Origin: Allacma fusca
Lineage: Eukaryota; Arthropoda; Collembola; Symphypleona; Sminthuridae
Assembly (NCBI GenBank): GCA_947179485.1
Contig: OX359245.1
Coordinates: 49,897,067-49,961,066, forward strand
Direction of reading: 5' to 3'
Length of the DNA: 64,000 nucleotides
Shown here: piece by piece, positions 33,063 through 44,432 of the stretch
Layout: every line of letters starts with the position of its first letter
Position numbering within the stretch: position 1 is the stretch's first letter
Notes under the pieces: model-generated
What the model saw: only the letters and a program-made list of their open reading frames with translations
What the model was told of the DNA's origin: nothing
Database searches by the model: none
Program-made: the position numbers and the translations under genes

Positions 33063-33674
33063 TTCAAAGCTCCCCTGAATGATACTCAAGACCTGTTTGA
33101 TCATCTCTTCACATTTGAAAATTATCAGCCCGTCATCAACATATAAAGCAAGAAAGATCCATGTGTCATAATTATTTCCAATGTAGACACTAGGGTCACT
33201 GGTTGAGGGTTGCAAGTTGAATTTAGACAAAAAGTTGGCAAACTTTTGACTCCAACACCGAGGTGCTTGTTTCAGTCCATACAAACTTTTCTTCAGTTTG
33301 CAAATTACGTTACCTCCTACTTCATATCCTTTAGGCTGCTCCATGTAAATTTCCTCGTCAAGATTGCCATGTAAAAACGCAGTTTTTACATCAAACTGTT
33401 GAATGGCAAGTCGCTGTGAGGCTGCAATGTTAAGCAGTAAACGAATGGACTCATACCTGACAGTTAAAGCAAATGTTTCATTGTAATCAATGCCCTTGAT
33501 CTGCCTGTAGCCTCGGATGACCAGCCTGGCCTTGTAACTGCTCACGGTCCCATAAGGATTGTACTTCACTTTGTAAATCCAGCGGTTGTCAAGAACACGT
33601 ATCCGCTTTTCCTTGGTATATACCATCAGATCCCAGGTTCCAATTTTATCATGGCTGTCCATTTCATCATTCAT
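33063..33674 (-). pseudogene. pol: Copia reverse transcriptase, truncated
   Basis: Carries RWIYKVKYN, YKARLVIRGY, DVKTAFLHGNLDEEIYMEQP, SLYGLKQAPRCW and the catalytic LYVDDG. The frame then runs through the junction at 33,062 into out-of-frame terpene synthase sequence and stops at 32,961; that tail is not retroviral. In the same frame upstream, a stop at 33,702-33,704 separates it from the linker. Confidence 0.85.
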
Positions 33675-33701
33675 TGGAAGTATCCAATGTTTGCTATCTT
33701 T

Positions 33702-34259
33702 TTATTCCTCATAGGTGTTAGGCTCACTTGAAACTTCATCTACAAGATCTGACTGTTCATCAATATTAGCCAGTTTTGCTTCATAATAATCTGGCTTCTT
33801 CAAAGTTACCCTGTCCCGTAGACATCTAGGAGAGTGGTCACCAGGAACTGGAATCTTCCTTCTTTTTGCAACTTGTTTATATTTCCGCCAGGTAGCACCA
33901 GTAGTAGATGGAGTACCTGGTAATGGAGTGCTTTTATCATCCGTTAAAACGGACTGAGGTCCCAGCGGGGTTGATTCATCGTCAGTTAGTACCTCAGTAT
34001 CTGCTGAAGTGTTCCTGGGTGTTTCCTGCTTATCCTTATCATCATCCGCACTGTCTTCATCTGAATTCGGATCTTTCCCACTTACATCTGGATCTTGATC
34101 CGAGCTTTCATCCTTCCCTTGATGATAATTTTCTTCATTTTCCTCTGTCGGGGCGAGACTCATAACTGCATGGTTTCCTTGGATATATTCATGAAAAGTT
34201 ATATTCCTTTCCGCAGGGATTTTCCATGTGGCCTCGTTGTAAAGACGGTATTTCCACAT
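33702..34259 (-). pseudogene. pol: Copia integrase C-terminus and acidic linker
   Basis: 185 residues, very rich in Asp, Glu, Ser and Thr, typical of the linker between integrase and reverse transcriptase in Copia polyproteins. It ends with a stop at 33,702-33,704 that is in frame with the reverse transcriptase, so the break is a nonsense change. Confidence 0.6.
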
Positions 34260-34413
34260 TAAACTATCGTATCATACTAGAACAAGGCGTTCACCTTTTT
34301 GATCCCAAACCTTACGCTTTTCCTTTAGTACTTCGGCGTAGGCGGTGCTTCCAAATATTTTCACAATTTCTAGTGATGGTTTCCTACCAAAGATGGCCTC
34401 AAATGCTGTCTTC

Positions 34414-34641
34414 TCAGGACTCCAGAATGGTCCTTGCACAGTCTTTTACTGTTCGCATTTCCCGCTCAATCTTCCCGTTCATTTGGGGACAATATGGAAC
34501 ACTAGTCTCATGGATTATTCCACGTTTCCTGAAATAACGTGACATGTTTTCATTAACAAACTCAGTTCCATTATCCGACCTGAAAACTTTCATCCGGAGT
34601 CCTGTTTGTGATTCAAACATTTTGATGCTGTCCTTTATCAT
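34414..34641 (-). pseudogene. pol: Copia integrase core fragment
   Basis: Contains the second catalytic Asp (FRSDNGTEFVNENM) and the Glu region (YCPQMNGKIERE). It is in another frame than the neighbours on both sides, so indels flank it. Confidence 0.8.
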
Positions 34642-34799
34642 TTCACAAGCGTGATCCTTGGTCTTCAGAAATGAACATTTCGGAATCTAGTAGCGTCATC
34701 TTTTAACTGTAGAAAATAGTTTGCACCTCCCAAGGAAGGTATAGGCATATTCCCTGAAAGGTCCCCATGAAGCATTTCTCCCGGTTTGGTGTCCCTGGT

Positions 34800-35395
34800 T
34801 TAAGCAACCGGTTTGAAGGATTTTCTCGCTTGCTTTTCTTCCTCACACAATCCAAACTTGAAAGTTCCTCGGACATCCTTCAGTTCAAAGCCAAGGACTG
34901 CATTTTTCTCAGCGGTCCTCTGGATATACTGTGGGTTTATATGCGCAAGTCTTTGATGCCACAATACAGTAGATTTGTCTGCTGACATCAATGCTGTGTG
35001 ATAGTGACGGGCGGGACGAAATTGCATGTAAAATAGGTTACCAGTTTTCAGAGCCATTGGTCCATTTTCATTCTTCTTATTGAAGGTAGTTTGTTTTCGG
35101 TCCCTCTGGATTTTGTATCCTCTATTCACCATGACAATCTCAGAGAATAGATTAGCTCCACCGGGTAGGTACAACACATTTTGTAGGAAAATGTTTTCCC
35201 ACTTTTTGCCCATTAATGCTTCGAGATGTACGGAGGCTTCCCCTAGCGCCGGGGCTGAACCATTCGAACTCAAGTACACTGGCTTGGGTACTTCGTAAGG
35301 TTCAGACTGGAAAATAGTTCAATATTTCCACACATGTGGGCAGACGTACCGGAATCACTCACCCAACCTTCAGAGATGGTATTTTCGTCTGCCTT
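34800..35395 (-). pseudogene. pol: Copia protease and pre-integrase zinc region
   Basis: The protease active-site triplet DSG (VSDSGTSAHM) is encoded at about 35,340-35,365, just upstream of the open stretch that begins at 35,279. The latter contains LWHQRLAHIN, the GAG-pre-integrase zinc-binding block. The usual second pair of zinc ligands is damaged. Confidence 0.7.
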
Positions 35396-35453
35396 GCTGT
35401 TAGTGACTCCCATGAAGGCCGTTTCCTTACGGTTTCCGCCTTCCTTGTGGTTA

Positions 35454-36227
35454 TCAAAAGGTTTTCTGTCTGCAGTTCCTCATGATATGACCGGGTTTTC
35501 CACACTTGTAGCATACTACAGGTTTTTTCTTATTATCCGGTCTATTAAAATTCTTTCTTGGCATTTGCGGCTGCTGGAACTTTGACAGAAATGTTTGGGT
35601 AACTGTTTTTCCCTTTGCTGTCTGGACACACATCTTTTGCTCAAGTTCTTCCTGATTCAGTCTTGTCAGCAACGTTGACGTTGTCTGATCAAATAATGAC
35701 ACGCTGGCCCAGGCTTTCCTGAAGCCGTGAAACTTCTCGTCGGGTAAACTGGCTACGATACGGCTCACGAACATGGATTTGTCCACTAGGGATCCCATGT
35801 AATCCAAGCTCCTTGCCAATCCCTCTAGCTCCCGAAAAGATAGAACTGGTGATTCATTAGAAATCATTCTATACGAAAAGAACTTAGCAAGTGTGACCTG
35901 TTTGTTGAGGGCGCTGTCATCAGTATTGATCTGTTTCAGGCGGTGGAACATATCCTCGGTAGTTGCACAGTAATAAATATGATAAGTCTGCACCTCATCA
36001 ATTTAAGATACAATAATTGCTCTACCCTTCGTGTTGTGTTTGTCCCATTGCGCCTGTGATGTCGCAAGAACATCTGCATCTATTGGTGCTGTATTCGATT
36101 GTTCGGGTTGTCCTTCAGTACCATTAGCAACGGTCCACAATCCACTTGCCTGGAGAACGAGTGAGATTTGCAATCTCCATCTCTTATAGTTGTCCTCCCC
36201 TAGTTTCACTATCTTGTGAATTTCCAA
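35454..36227 (-). pseudogene. gag: Copia gag with CCHC zinc knuckle
   Basis: Begins with NYKRWRLQISLVL, typical of Copia gag N termini. It ends with CYKCGKPGHIMRNC, a CCHC nucleic-acid-binding knuckle. A stop at 36,003-36,005 splits it in one frame, so a nonsense mutation inactivates gag. Confidence 0.8.
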
Positions 36228-36655
36228 TGATTTCGCAATCGTGTCTTCAGGTTGTCCTGCTCTGTGCCGCTGGCTGGGTTATACCGTCCTGCGCTTTATA
36301 GCTGCTCCACGGATGAGTTACTGACCTTTCCGGTGGTTGTCGGCCAATTCGTATGCCCGACCTTTTCAATATCGGCTGTCTTGAAACGTCTTTCCTTGGT
36401 TGGCGGCTACTTGAATCGTCAACCTTGAGTCGTCGGCCAGCTGATACGTCCACCCTCGAATCTTGACTTCTTTGCACCGTGTGTAATTACCTTTGGTCAC
36501 TAATCGTTTTTAGTACCTCTCTCAGATTGGGTGACTAATGGCTGATTTTCCCACATCAGTTTCCAGCAATAAACCAAAATAAATGTCGCCAATTATGGAC
36601 GAAAAAGAGCCAAAAAACCAAAATTTCGGAGAGTTTCAGGTCAATAGGTCACAAT

Positions 36656-36670
36656 CACGCTCTGCTACCA
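36656..36670 (-). promoter_or_regulatory. Copia primer-binding site
   Basis: Minus strand TGGTAGCAGAGCGTG, close to the TGGTATCAGAGC used by many Copia elements with the initiator Met tRNA. It abuts sequence ending in CA (the plus strand starts TGAGAGC at 36,671), marking the inner edge of the 5' LTR. Confidence 0.65.
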
Positions 36671-37198
36671 TGAGAGCATAATATATGCTGAGGTGAAAAT
36701 AATACCCACAAAACCCAATTACATAACTCATTATTGCTGTAATCAGCTCATTACGTACGAATCATCTTTTAATTATAGTCCAGTCTAGTTAAAACGAGCT
36801 GGACAGAAGCTATCGAGTGTTCCAGGATCTTCTAGGAGCGTATATATGTATATACTTAAATTAACGATGAGTCCTTCGGGGTGACGTGCGGGAACAAAAA
36901 GAATTGGCTGAGGGGATTTTGCCTTTACTTCGAGTCAAGTGCTCTTTATTTTCGACAGAAAATTAAATAAAAAAGAAGCAACAGATTTGAGGGCCTCCAA
37001 GGCCAAAAACTATATAAAAATAATAGGAGGATGTAAAGCTCCGTAAGAAAAAAAACAAGATCCAGGTCTCGGGAGAAAAAAAATGTCTCGATCCGAGAGT
37101 GGTGAGAACGTGAGCTTGGTTCTAAGGTGAGCGTGGTCGTTGCGGGGAAGATTGGGAATGCCGTCTTCCAAGAAAAACCGTTGAGATGGTCACGTTCT

Positions 37199-37381
37199 CG
37201 CTGGTGATGAGAGGGTCACGTAGAGTAAGAGTCTGGGGGCTGGCGCTTGGTACGTCAGAGCTGGTGATGAGAGGGTCATGTGGAGTAGGAGTGTGGGTGC
37301 TGGGGTGGTTACGTCGCGAGCTGGTGATGAGAGGGTCATGTGAAGTAGGGATGTGGGTGCTGGGGTTGTTACGTCGCGACC
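37199..37381. repeat. 60-bp tandem repeat, three copies
   Basis: The unit GCTGGTGATGAGAGGGTCA... ends near TTACGTCGCGA and occurs three times, the second and third copies nearly identical and the first more diverged. It is GC-richer than its surroundings. The open frames across it on either strand are by-products of the repeat. Confidence 0.8.
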
Positions 37382-38029
37382 CACCAGAGTGAGCGCGACG
37401 TAACAGAAAGGGATTGAGAGTACTACAATACGCTCCAGGAATGAGGGTGGTCCATATTTCTCCCAAATAAGAAGGCTGACTCCGACCTCAAAATGGGTGA
37501 GATCAATACTGTTTCACACATATACTTATACCCGTTTCCAGTAGGTTATTTAAATAGTTTTTAGAAGAAATTTACACCAGTAATTAAATGATTGCAGCAA
37601 AGGTGGCTGTCAACCCTACAATTGTCCATTCTTAACATTTAAGTTATTTATATATGCATTTATATTATTATAGTGTTGCAGAAGCAGTAGCAGATTACTG
37701 GCACTGGGGGTTTAACAGGTAGGCGTACATGAAACTTACAATTCTTCATGTTAAATGCCATTTACAATTTCCAGTTTTGAATTTTTGCACAAAATGACTT
37801 CGCGCCAATTTAAAAAAAACAGACTGACAAAATACTTACTTGTAAGTCTCTATACAATTGTTACCGTAAAATGATTTCGTATTTGGTTGCCTAAATAGAT
37901 GCAATAGTTCCATGAAAATATTCCCCACCCGTAATATACTTTCTAATTTGAGCTTTCACATTAGTAATATGCCGGAATTTTTCAACCTTTAAAATGAAAG
38001 CTTTATCATGTTCCTGATTTTGTTTCCCA

Positions 38030-38085
38030 CAGTAATAATGGTCATCAGTTCATGACTTCTAATGTCCACATATATTAAATATTCC
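38030..38085 (-). repeat. Conserved block, type II, unit C
   Basis: One of six copies of a block with the core GGGAAACAAAATCAGG. Type II copies: here, 48,750-48,815 and 59,960-60,030. This copy is nearly identical to the one in unit B. Confidence 0.6.
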
Positions 38086-38879
38086 GTCTGTGTTTCCTGA
38101 GCACTTTGAAATATAAGCACATATGGGGGACAAAAACGATGAACTTTTTTCCTGAACCCGTAATTAAAACGCGAGTACAAGAAATATCTGGACTCATAAT
38201 TACCTAATACTTGCAGAATTTTAGTACATGTACCTATACTTTTAAAAGTAAAGATGCAGCTTCTACTTGCATTTTAATTGCATTCAAAACGAGCTCAACT
38301 GCCATTATCATTGCACTTTAGGGCAAATAGTAATTTTAATGTTTTCAGCAATTACCTGGATATTCCATGAAAAGCTGGGTTTGTATTTTGGTGGTCATTA
38401 TCAATTAGTTGGGTTTTGTAGCAATTAGTGCTCAATATAATGAAAAGGACGTATTCCACTGTAGATGTAAAGCATTCTGGAAACTATTCTCCGGGGTTCT
38501 CAAAGGTAGCAATTTGAGACAATTTAAAAACAATTAATTTAGTTTGTAATTACCACGTTGATTTTAGTTTATCGGGATAAAATTCGGAGCATCCTAAGAG
38601 GGATTGAGCTCATATAAAAAAATGAGAGGCCATCCAAAAATTACGCCAATCAAATTTCTACAATTTCGATTATATACAATATACAACCAATAAAATCTCT
38701 TTTTGGGGCTTACATTTTTAAAGTTATGACTCCAGCTTCTTAGTTCCACAATTATTATAAAATATTGTTCTGCGTGAAGGGATCTATTTGATACTCGAAA
38801 TGAGTGATTAGTCAAAAATAAATGAGTACGTATGCCTACAAAGCCTGGATTTACCAACCTGTAAAATTTAAGCCTTACC

Positions 38880-38945
38880 ATGACCCTGATTTTGTTTCCC
38901 ACAGTAATAATTACCATCAGTTCAAGGCTTGTAATGTACACGTGT
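38880..38945 (-). repeat. Conserved block, type I, unit C
   Basis: Same core as the type II block. Type I copies: here, 43,045-43,115 and 56,100-56,170. They are preceded by GACCCAGT and a TAGTGAGG-like run in all three units. Confidence 0.6.
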
Positions 38946-39689
38946 GTCCTCACTATAACTAACTCGATTTATTAAAGGACTGGGTCGGAAATCATTGCAC
39001 ATATGGTGCAAATTTGAGGCACCTGTATATTAACAAGTATCTGAAACTCCAGTATATGTGAAAACTGCAGCAGTAAGCAGGACTGTACAATTGAAAATGC
39101 GCCAGAATGTTTAGCGTTTTCATTTGATGGCATTTAGGGCATCTACATATGTCGCTACTCATTTTCGCCATATTCAGCCTAGGACAGGTATTCTTGGAAT
39201 ATTCGCTCCAATGTTTTCGAAATATTGCTATATTAGCTACGTACTAATTATGCATACTAAATCATAAGGCAGTATGCTACAAGTTAAAATAAACAACTTT
39301 ATAGGAAAAATATTTGTTATTTATTTTTGTATAACAATTTGTTTGCACACAACTCTAATCATGTATCATCATTTCACAGGAATCTTTCCACGTGTGTAGT
39401 TGGATAGTTTACTTAAAGACAAATTTCTATTAATAGAAGCATCATTTAAGTATTTCTGCTTTGCTTACAGGTTTTTGTTACTTCGGTTGATTGTATTTCC
39501 GATAATTTTTTGCCGTGTGTTCTCACGACAATTTTAATACTCCTCTAATTGTAAGTGTACCTGCAATACAAAGAAAATCATAGACATTTAAATTGCATAT
39601 GTTGGAATGGTTCTATCTAACAGAAAATCCCCAGCAAGCATTGCGCTGTGCCGAACTGGATCTTTAGGTAATAGTGCAGTAATATTATG

Positions 39690-40070
39690 CAGGGGTCGGA
39701 TTTTTGTAAATATCCCTGGAAGATCATTTCTTAATTTCCCTGCTGACTATTATCTCCCTGCTGGTAGGTCCTCAACGATTTCAAAAATCCCTGCTGAAAA
39801 AAAGGTCAATGATTTTCAATATCCCTGTTGGCAAAAACAATTCCCTTACAAGACGTAAAATATCTGCCAAATTAGGCCAATCAAGCTAAAAATCGCTGTT
39901 TGCTTAACAAATTTCCCTGAAACACGCCAACAAATTTGAAAATCCCTGCCAAAAAAAGGTCAACAATTTTAAAAACTCCTGTTCGTAAAAATAAATCGAG
40001 ATTTTCCCTGCCAGAAATAATTTTTCCCTGGGAAGAATCTTCCCGTCTTCCTACAAAAATCCGACCCCTG
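39690..40070. mobile_element. Small inverted-repeat element, TCCCTG-rich
   Basis: 381 bp with a perfect 19-bp inverted terminus CAGGGGTCGGATTTTTGTA and a 6-bp flank ATTATG on both sides (39,684-39,689; 40,071-40,076). The interior iterates TTCCCTG and AAATCCCTG words. No protein. Relatives: 40,965-41,168, about 53,424-54,240 and about 54,768-54,990. Confidence 0.8.
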
Positions 40071-40440
40071 ATTATGCACATGTATGTCTGAATATGAATT
40101 TCTGTTTATATTTAGAATCAAGCATTACAATTTGCAGATTATTTATTTGCATGTAATTTCCGAAAAGGAAAATAGTTTATGGGACTCACTTCAGCATCAT
40201 GAGACTTGGCATTTGAATGGAATTTTGGTAGTTTTAGTATGAAAATTCAAGTGTAGGTGTTATAGTCATAAAATATCCTTGTAAACACGGGACCATCCAA
40301 GAATTTATTTTAAGATTTTATCTGCAGCTTACTAAATTTTATGAAGTTGAATTTTTAAAACCTAACTGCAGCATTTTCCGGTCATGTACACAATTAACTT
40401 CTATCTCAGCTTGTAATTATTGAAAAGTTCCAAGAGCACA

Positions 40441-40964
40441 ATATATCGTTTTGTATTATCAGCCGGGCTGTTCGTTAAAACCATATCGTATACGTAAAGC
40501 AGCAACGAGATGAAAACGGACTTGTAAAATATAATCTTACCTAAATACCCTTGTCTTGCACCAATTTCCTCAGTGTTGTATATGCAAAACTAAAATGAGA
40601 CCCAAGTACACCATTACAATAGGCCCTTACCAATGCCAGTAGGTTGTATTTCACCAAATTCCAGGGGGACTTTAGTACTCGCGGCGGATGTATTTTTTAG
40701 GCATGTCAATTCTTTCCCCACTAGCATCGATCTACTACCAAAGAGTGTGATTAAACTTTATTGCTGTATCAAGTTTCTGAAACATTTTGTTGACAGCAGT
40801 GCGTACGAACTTGGCTGTACATTCCGCCAAGCTATTTGAGAAATCGTTGCAGTTGGATTTGTTTTCGGCAATTGAAAATTTAATTCAACTTAAGCAGCGA
40901 ATCTGAAGGTATATTTTGAAGAAGTAAGAATATTTGAGCATCTCATTTTATTACAGGGCTTCTA
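40441..40964. other. Spacer, no gene seen
   Basis: A short open stretch (40,633-40,839) has no recognisable feature and no counterpart in the other units. Confidence 0.4.
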
Positions 40965-41168
40965 CAGGGATCGGATTTTTGACGTGAAGTTTCTTCCCAG
41001 GAAAAAATATTTCTTGGAGGAAAAATTTTAAAATATTTATATAGGGAAATTATTTTTGTCAGCAGGAATTTTGAAAATTGTTAACCTATTTTAGGCATAG
41101 GTTTTGATGCTTCAGTAGGGAAATTCAGAAATGATCTTGCAGGGAGATTTACAAAAATGCGACCCCTG
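40965..41168. mobile_element. Short relative of the CAGGGGTCGG element
   Basis: 204 bp, left end CAGGGATCGGATTTTTG, right end ACAAAAATGCGACCCCTG. No clear target duplication. An internally deleted copy of the family at 39,690. Confidence 0.65.
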
Positions 41169-41693
41169 GTTTTTAGCGTGGGTCTTAGTTGTTGCTAAGT
41201 CTTTGCGTATTATTCAGTATTGACAAAAACACGAATCGTTCAAACCATTATCGAACACACGATTCCAAGCAAAATGATCTGTAAAAATATGTACATCAAA
41301 TTTGTCATTTTCAGGTTGATACTGAGGCCCGGGAGACAGGCACGAAATTCCAGAAATTAGAATGGTGTATTTCTTATACCGTCAAAGTATGCACGATGGA
41401 ACAAAATTTGTGAACACAAATTTATGACGGAAGCCAATTTATGAGTTCAAAATATTGTGCCTACTTTATGTCTTGTAGTTTTGAATTCAAGGTCTGACTT
41501 CTGGAGTATCGTACGAGATAACTTAGGGTGAAATACTAAACAATAATACATCTCATAAGTTTTTTGGAGGCATACCTTACTGAAGATATTACTTCTGTTT
41601 AGGCGTTCCGCAAGGAGTATAACCCAATTCTGCAACTTTGTAATGCGCATGCTAGCTATGCCGCTTGAAGTTTAGCGTAGATTTTAGCATATC
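41169..41693. other. Spacer, no gene seen
   Basis: No domain-bearing frame, no repeat recognised. Confidence 0.4.
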
Positions 41694-41695
41694 TA

Positions 41696-42041
41696 CTGTC
41701 GGGGCATTTGGAAATGAGACTTGGCCAATTAAGGACAGGTGTGTTACAAACGCCTCTCTTGCCTCTGATAGGCCGATGATTTTTCATGACTTTCCGCGCG
41801 AAATAAAAGCATGTATGCAGATGCAATGTAAATCTCCTGCAACCGGATTAACAATTGAAACTCGATGGTTGACTCACACAGATTACCATATTACAGATAA
41901 AGAGTCAATCTATGGTTGACAAGTAATCGATGACTGATAGTCACTCTATGGTAACAAGTACAAGCCTATCGGAGGCAAGAGAGGCGTGCGTAACACACCT
42001 GTCCTTAATTGGCCAAGTCTCATTTCCAAATGCCCCGACAG
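41696..42041. mobile_element. 346-bp TA-flanked MITE with 78-bp inverted ends
   Basis: Left arm CTGTCGGGGCATTTGG... (41,696 to about 41,774) is repeated inverted at about 41,964-42,041 with few mismatches. TA flanks both ends (41,694-41,695 and 42,042-42,043), the duplication expected for Tc1/mariner-type MITEs. The middle has no coding capacity. Confidence 0.75.
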
Positions 42042-42419
42042 TACATAGCCCATTAACACATGCCATTAACGTAAACAATGTGATTGTTGTGCGCACTTAA
42101 ACGGAAGGGAAAGTCGTACTGTGTTAACGGGTTTTTTTCTCGAATAATTGAAGTTTATCTTGTCGGGATCTTCTTCAAATCCCCGAGGACGATAATCTGA
42201 GGTATTGTTTTGTTTGTTGTGAAGACCGAGTTGTGTTTGTAAGGACGGCCGGGAGGCATCGGTTTTGCCTCCAATGTTTGGATACTTGGAGGACGCAATC
42301 GCGACATTTTGGTAGGGCAAGTGGTCTGATTATATTAGGTCGTTGTATTATCGTTGTGTGCATAAGATTTATGAATTGGTTTAAGTATTTAATAGCATAC
42401 CACATATTGTTTTTGTTCT

Positions 42420-42870
42420 TTAACCATGCAGTTCGTGTTCCTTGCTGGTCAGGTTACTGAAGTGGCCGAAGACAGTGTGGTCGAAACGGATGAGGAAGGG
42501 GTGGTTGGAGTTGATGAGGATGTGCTGATTGCAGGAGCTGAGGCGGCGGTGGTTGAAGGGTGTGAGGATCTGTAGGGTGGAGGAGCTGAGGCGGCGGTAC
42601 TTGGAGGAGGTGAGAATAGGTGGGATGCAGGATCTGAGGCTTCGGTGATTGGAGAGGTTGTTGTCGTGGTAAAGGTTGAGGCGGCGTAGTTTGGAAGTTC
42701 CGGGGTTGAGGTTACTGAGGCTGAAGGGGATGCAATTGAAGGGGCGGTGGTTAGGGTTCGTAAGGCTGAACGGGCTGAGGTAGCCGGAGGAGCTGTAGTT
42801 AAAGAGGTAGCGGTTGGAGGAGCTGGGGAAGTTATTGGCCGTGTGGGAGGAAGAAGTGTACACACATGCA
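42420..42870 (-). pseudogene. Decayed leucine-rich-repeat-like sequence
   Basis: A purine/pyrimidine-biased stretch, GC-richer than its neighbours. In one minus-strand frame it reads like degraded LRRs (SKLRRLNLYHDNNLSN, SKYRRLSSSTLQIL, NHRRLSS) about 24-25 residues apart, with consensus Leu and Asn positions partly lost. It is open for 147 residues but the C-terminal part is unrelated. Alternative: a low-complexity minisatellite. The Ser/Thr/Pro-rich frame on the same strand (42,449-43,018) is then a shadow. Confidence 0.35.
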
Positions 42871-43044
42871 CGCTTTTTTCCAGAGAAGTGGCAGTTGTCC
42901 AGGTGGCATCAGGTATGTGTGGCAGTTGTCTACGTGGCAGTAGGTAAGTGTGGCAGTTGACCGGACACGAAATATTTACCATATGCGTACTTATTTCAGA
43001 CCCAGTGCTCGTAATCAAAAATAATCAAGTCTCGTATGGTGAGG

Positions 43045-43115
43045 AAACACGCGGACATTACAAGCCTTGAACTGATAGTCATTATAAATGTGGGAAACAA
43101 AATCAGGGTTATGAA
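43045..43115 (+). repeat. Conserved block, type I, unit A
   Basis: GGACATTACAAGCCTTGAAC followed shortly by the core GGGAAACAAAATCAGG. See the six-copy comparison in the findings. Confidence 0.55.
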
Positions 43116-44312
43116 ACATTTGCATTGTACTGGTTTATAAATCTAGGTTTGTAAGTATTTAGTTTTGACTAATCGCTCATTTCGAGCATCAAATAGTACT
43201 TCCTTCCCGTAGATTAATATTTTATACTACATGTGAAACTCCAAAGCTGGAGAAAATTTATTTTTTGTAGTAACGAAAAATTTTGCATAGAATACCAAAA
43301 CAACTAGAATCTTACATGAAAGGGGCTTAGTTATGCGATTTGCCCCATCTCTATACTATTTAAAAATTTTCATAGTATTCAATAATTGATTCTTTTTACA
43401 TTTTGTGTGGGGCTCTTTGTAGTAACTTCATTGCTGTAGTGACTTTATATGTTGTTCCAATACATTAAAATCGTACGGAAACTGGCACGGAGGTTCGTAG
43501 CCCATCATCAATATGTACCTATAGGATAAGCTGTGTTTTAAATTACGTTAGGATGCCTGTACGTTGGTTTTTACAACTTAATCCGGTCCAATTCATAAAA
43601 ATAGTGATTTTAGATTACCAGCAATAAAGAAAAAAACAATGAGAAAAGAAATAATACTGTATATAGTACAGTGTGGCTAATTTGATAAGGTCATTAAATT
43701 GTAACCACCACGATTAAATTATAACTTTGGATAAATCGTTCATCAGCACATGTCAGACATACAATTAAAACGAAATGTTGAAACGCTACTTTTCCTAGAA
43801 TCAGTGTTCATTTAAATATTTTGTCACCATTTCTAATAATTGTAGAATAGTTGTCCAATATAATTCATCTTATTATTTACAATTTCAAAGTAATACTGGC
43901 TGACAAAATTTTGAACAGCTTAAATAGTTTAATTATTACCGATTATAATTATATTTTAAACGCTCCATGTATGACCTTAAATGATTACATTTAAGTTTTT
44001 TAAAACACTTATACCCCAAAACATCAGATTAATTTAAAAACCATTCTGAAATTTAATTATTGTCAACCAACTTACAGGCATCCTAATGCAATTTTTAAAA
44101 TAGCTGATTGATCCAAATATTTTATATCCTGGAACAATAATGTGTCTCAATATGTTATACAAATATTTCACAAGCTTTCTACTATGAGCTACATATGGTT
44201 GGCTTGAACTTTGCAAAGAAATAATGGTTTTGCCAGATGTTTGTTGGAGCATGTTGTAGGGCTTTAGTTTAGGTCTTTGGGCTTTAATGTATATTATAAA
44301 CAAAGATATTAC

Positions 44313-44432
44313 CTTAAGATCCTGTTCTCCCAGTTTACTAATTACTGGGAGTCTTGTTCCCTGCAGAATGAGAAAGACTGTATGCAAGAACTGTCTTAAG
44401 TAAAAGGATGAATCTATGATACCATAAAAATC
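44313..44432 (-). other. Possible exon conserved between units A and B
   Basis: The minus strand encodes FYGIIDSSFYLRQFLHTVF... and ends in a conserved AAG|GTAATATC donor. The unit B counterpart (57,292-57,582) is open over 97 residues. The peptide is hydrophobic, like part of a membrane protein. I do not recognise a family. In unit A the frame upstream is broken by stops. Confidence 0.25.

Larger units (their letters stand above)
33063..36900 (-). mobile_element. Truncated Copia-family LTR retrotransposon
   Basis: Reads on the minus strand: part of a 5' LTR (from 36,671 upward, outer limit uncertain), primer-binding site, gag with zinc knuckle, protease, integrase, and reverse transcriptase. 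It stops inside reverse transcriptase, without RNase H and 3' LTR, at the junction with the dead terpene synthase. Gag and pol carry several nonsense and frameshift changes (for example stops at 36,003-36,005 and 33,702-33,704), so it is inactive. Order protease-integrase-RT defines Copia. Confidence 0.85.
32140..40440 (-). repeat. Duplicated segment, unit C (inverted)
   Basis: Read on the minus strand this is collinear with 55,060-64,000: 40,440-39,060 matches 55,060-56,000; 38,965-38,560 matches 56,060-56,480; 38,200-37,500 matches 59,830-60,280; 33,062-32,140 matches the terpene synthase at 63,250 onwards. The segment equivalent to 56,500-59,800 is missing, and the Copia element and a 381-bp small element are additional. 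Confidence 0.7.

Noticed and set aside
42449..43018. 189-residue Ser/Thr/Pro-rich frame, mucin-like
   Set aside because: Overlaps another open frame on the same strand over low-complexity, strand-biased DNA. Composition alone explains both; no signal peptide or conserved domain, and no counterpart in the other duplicated units.
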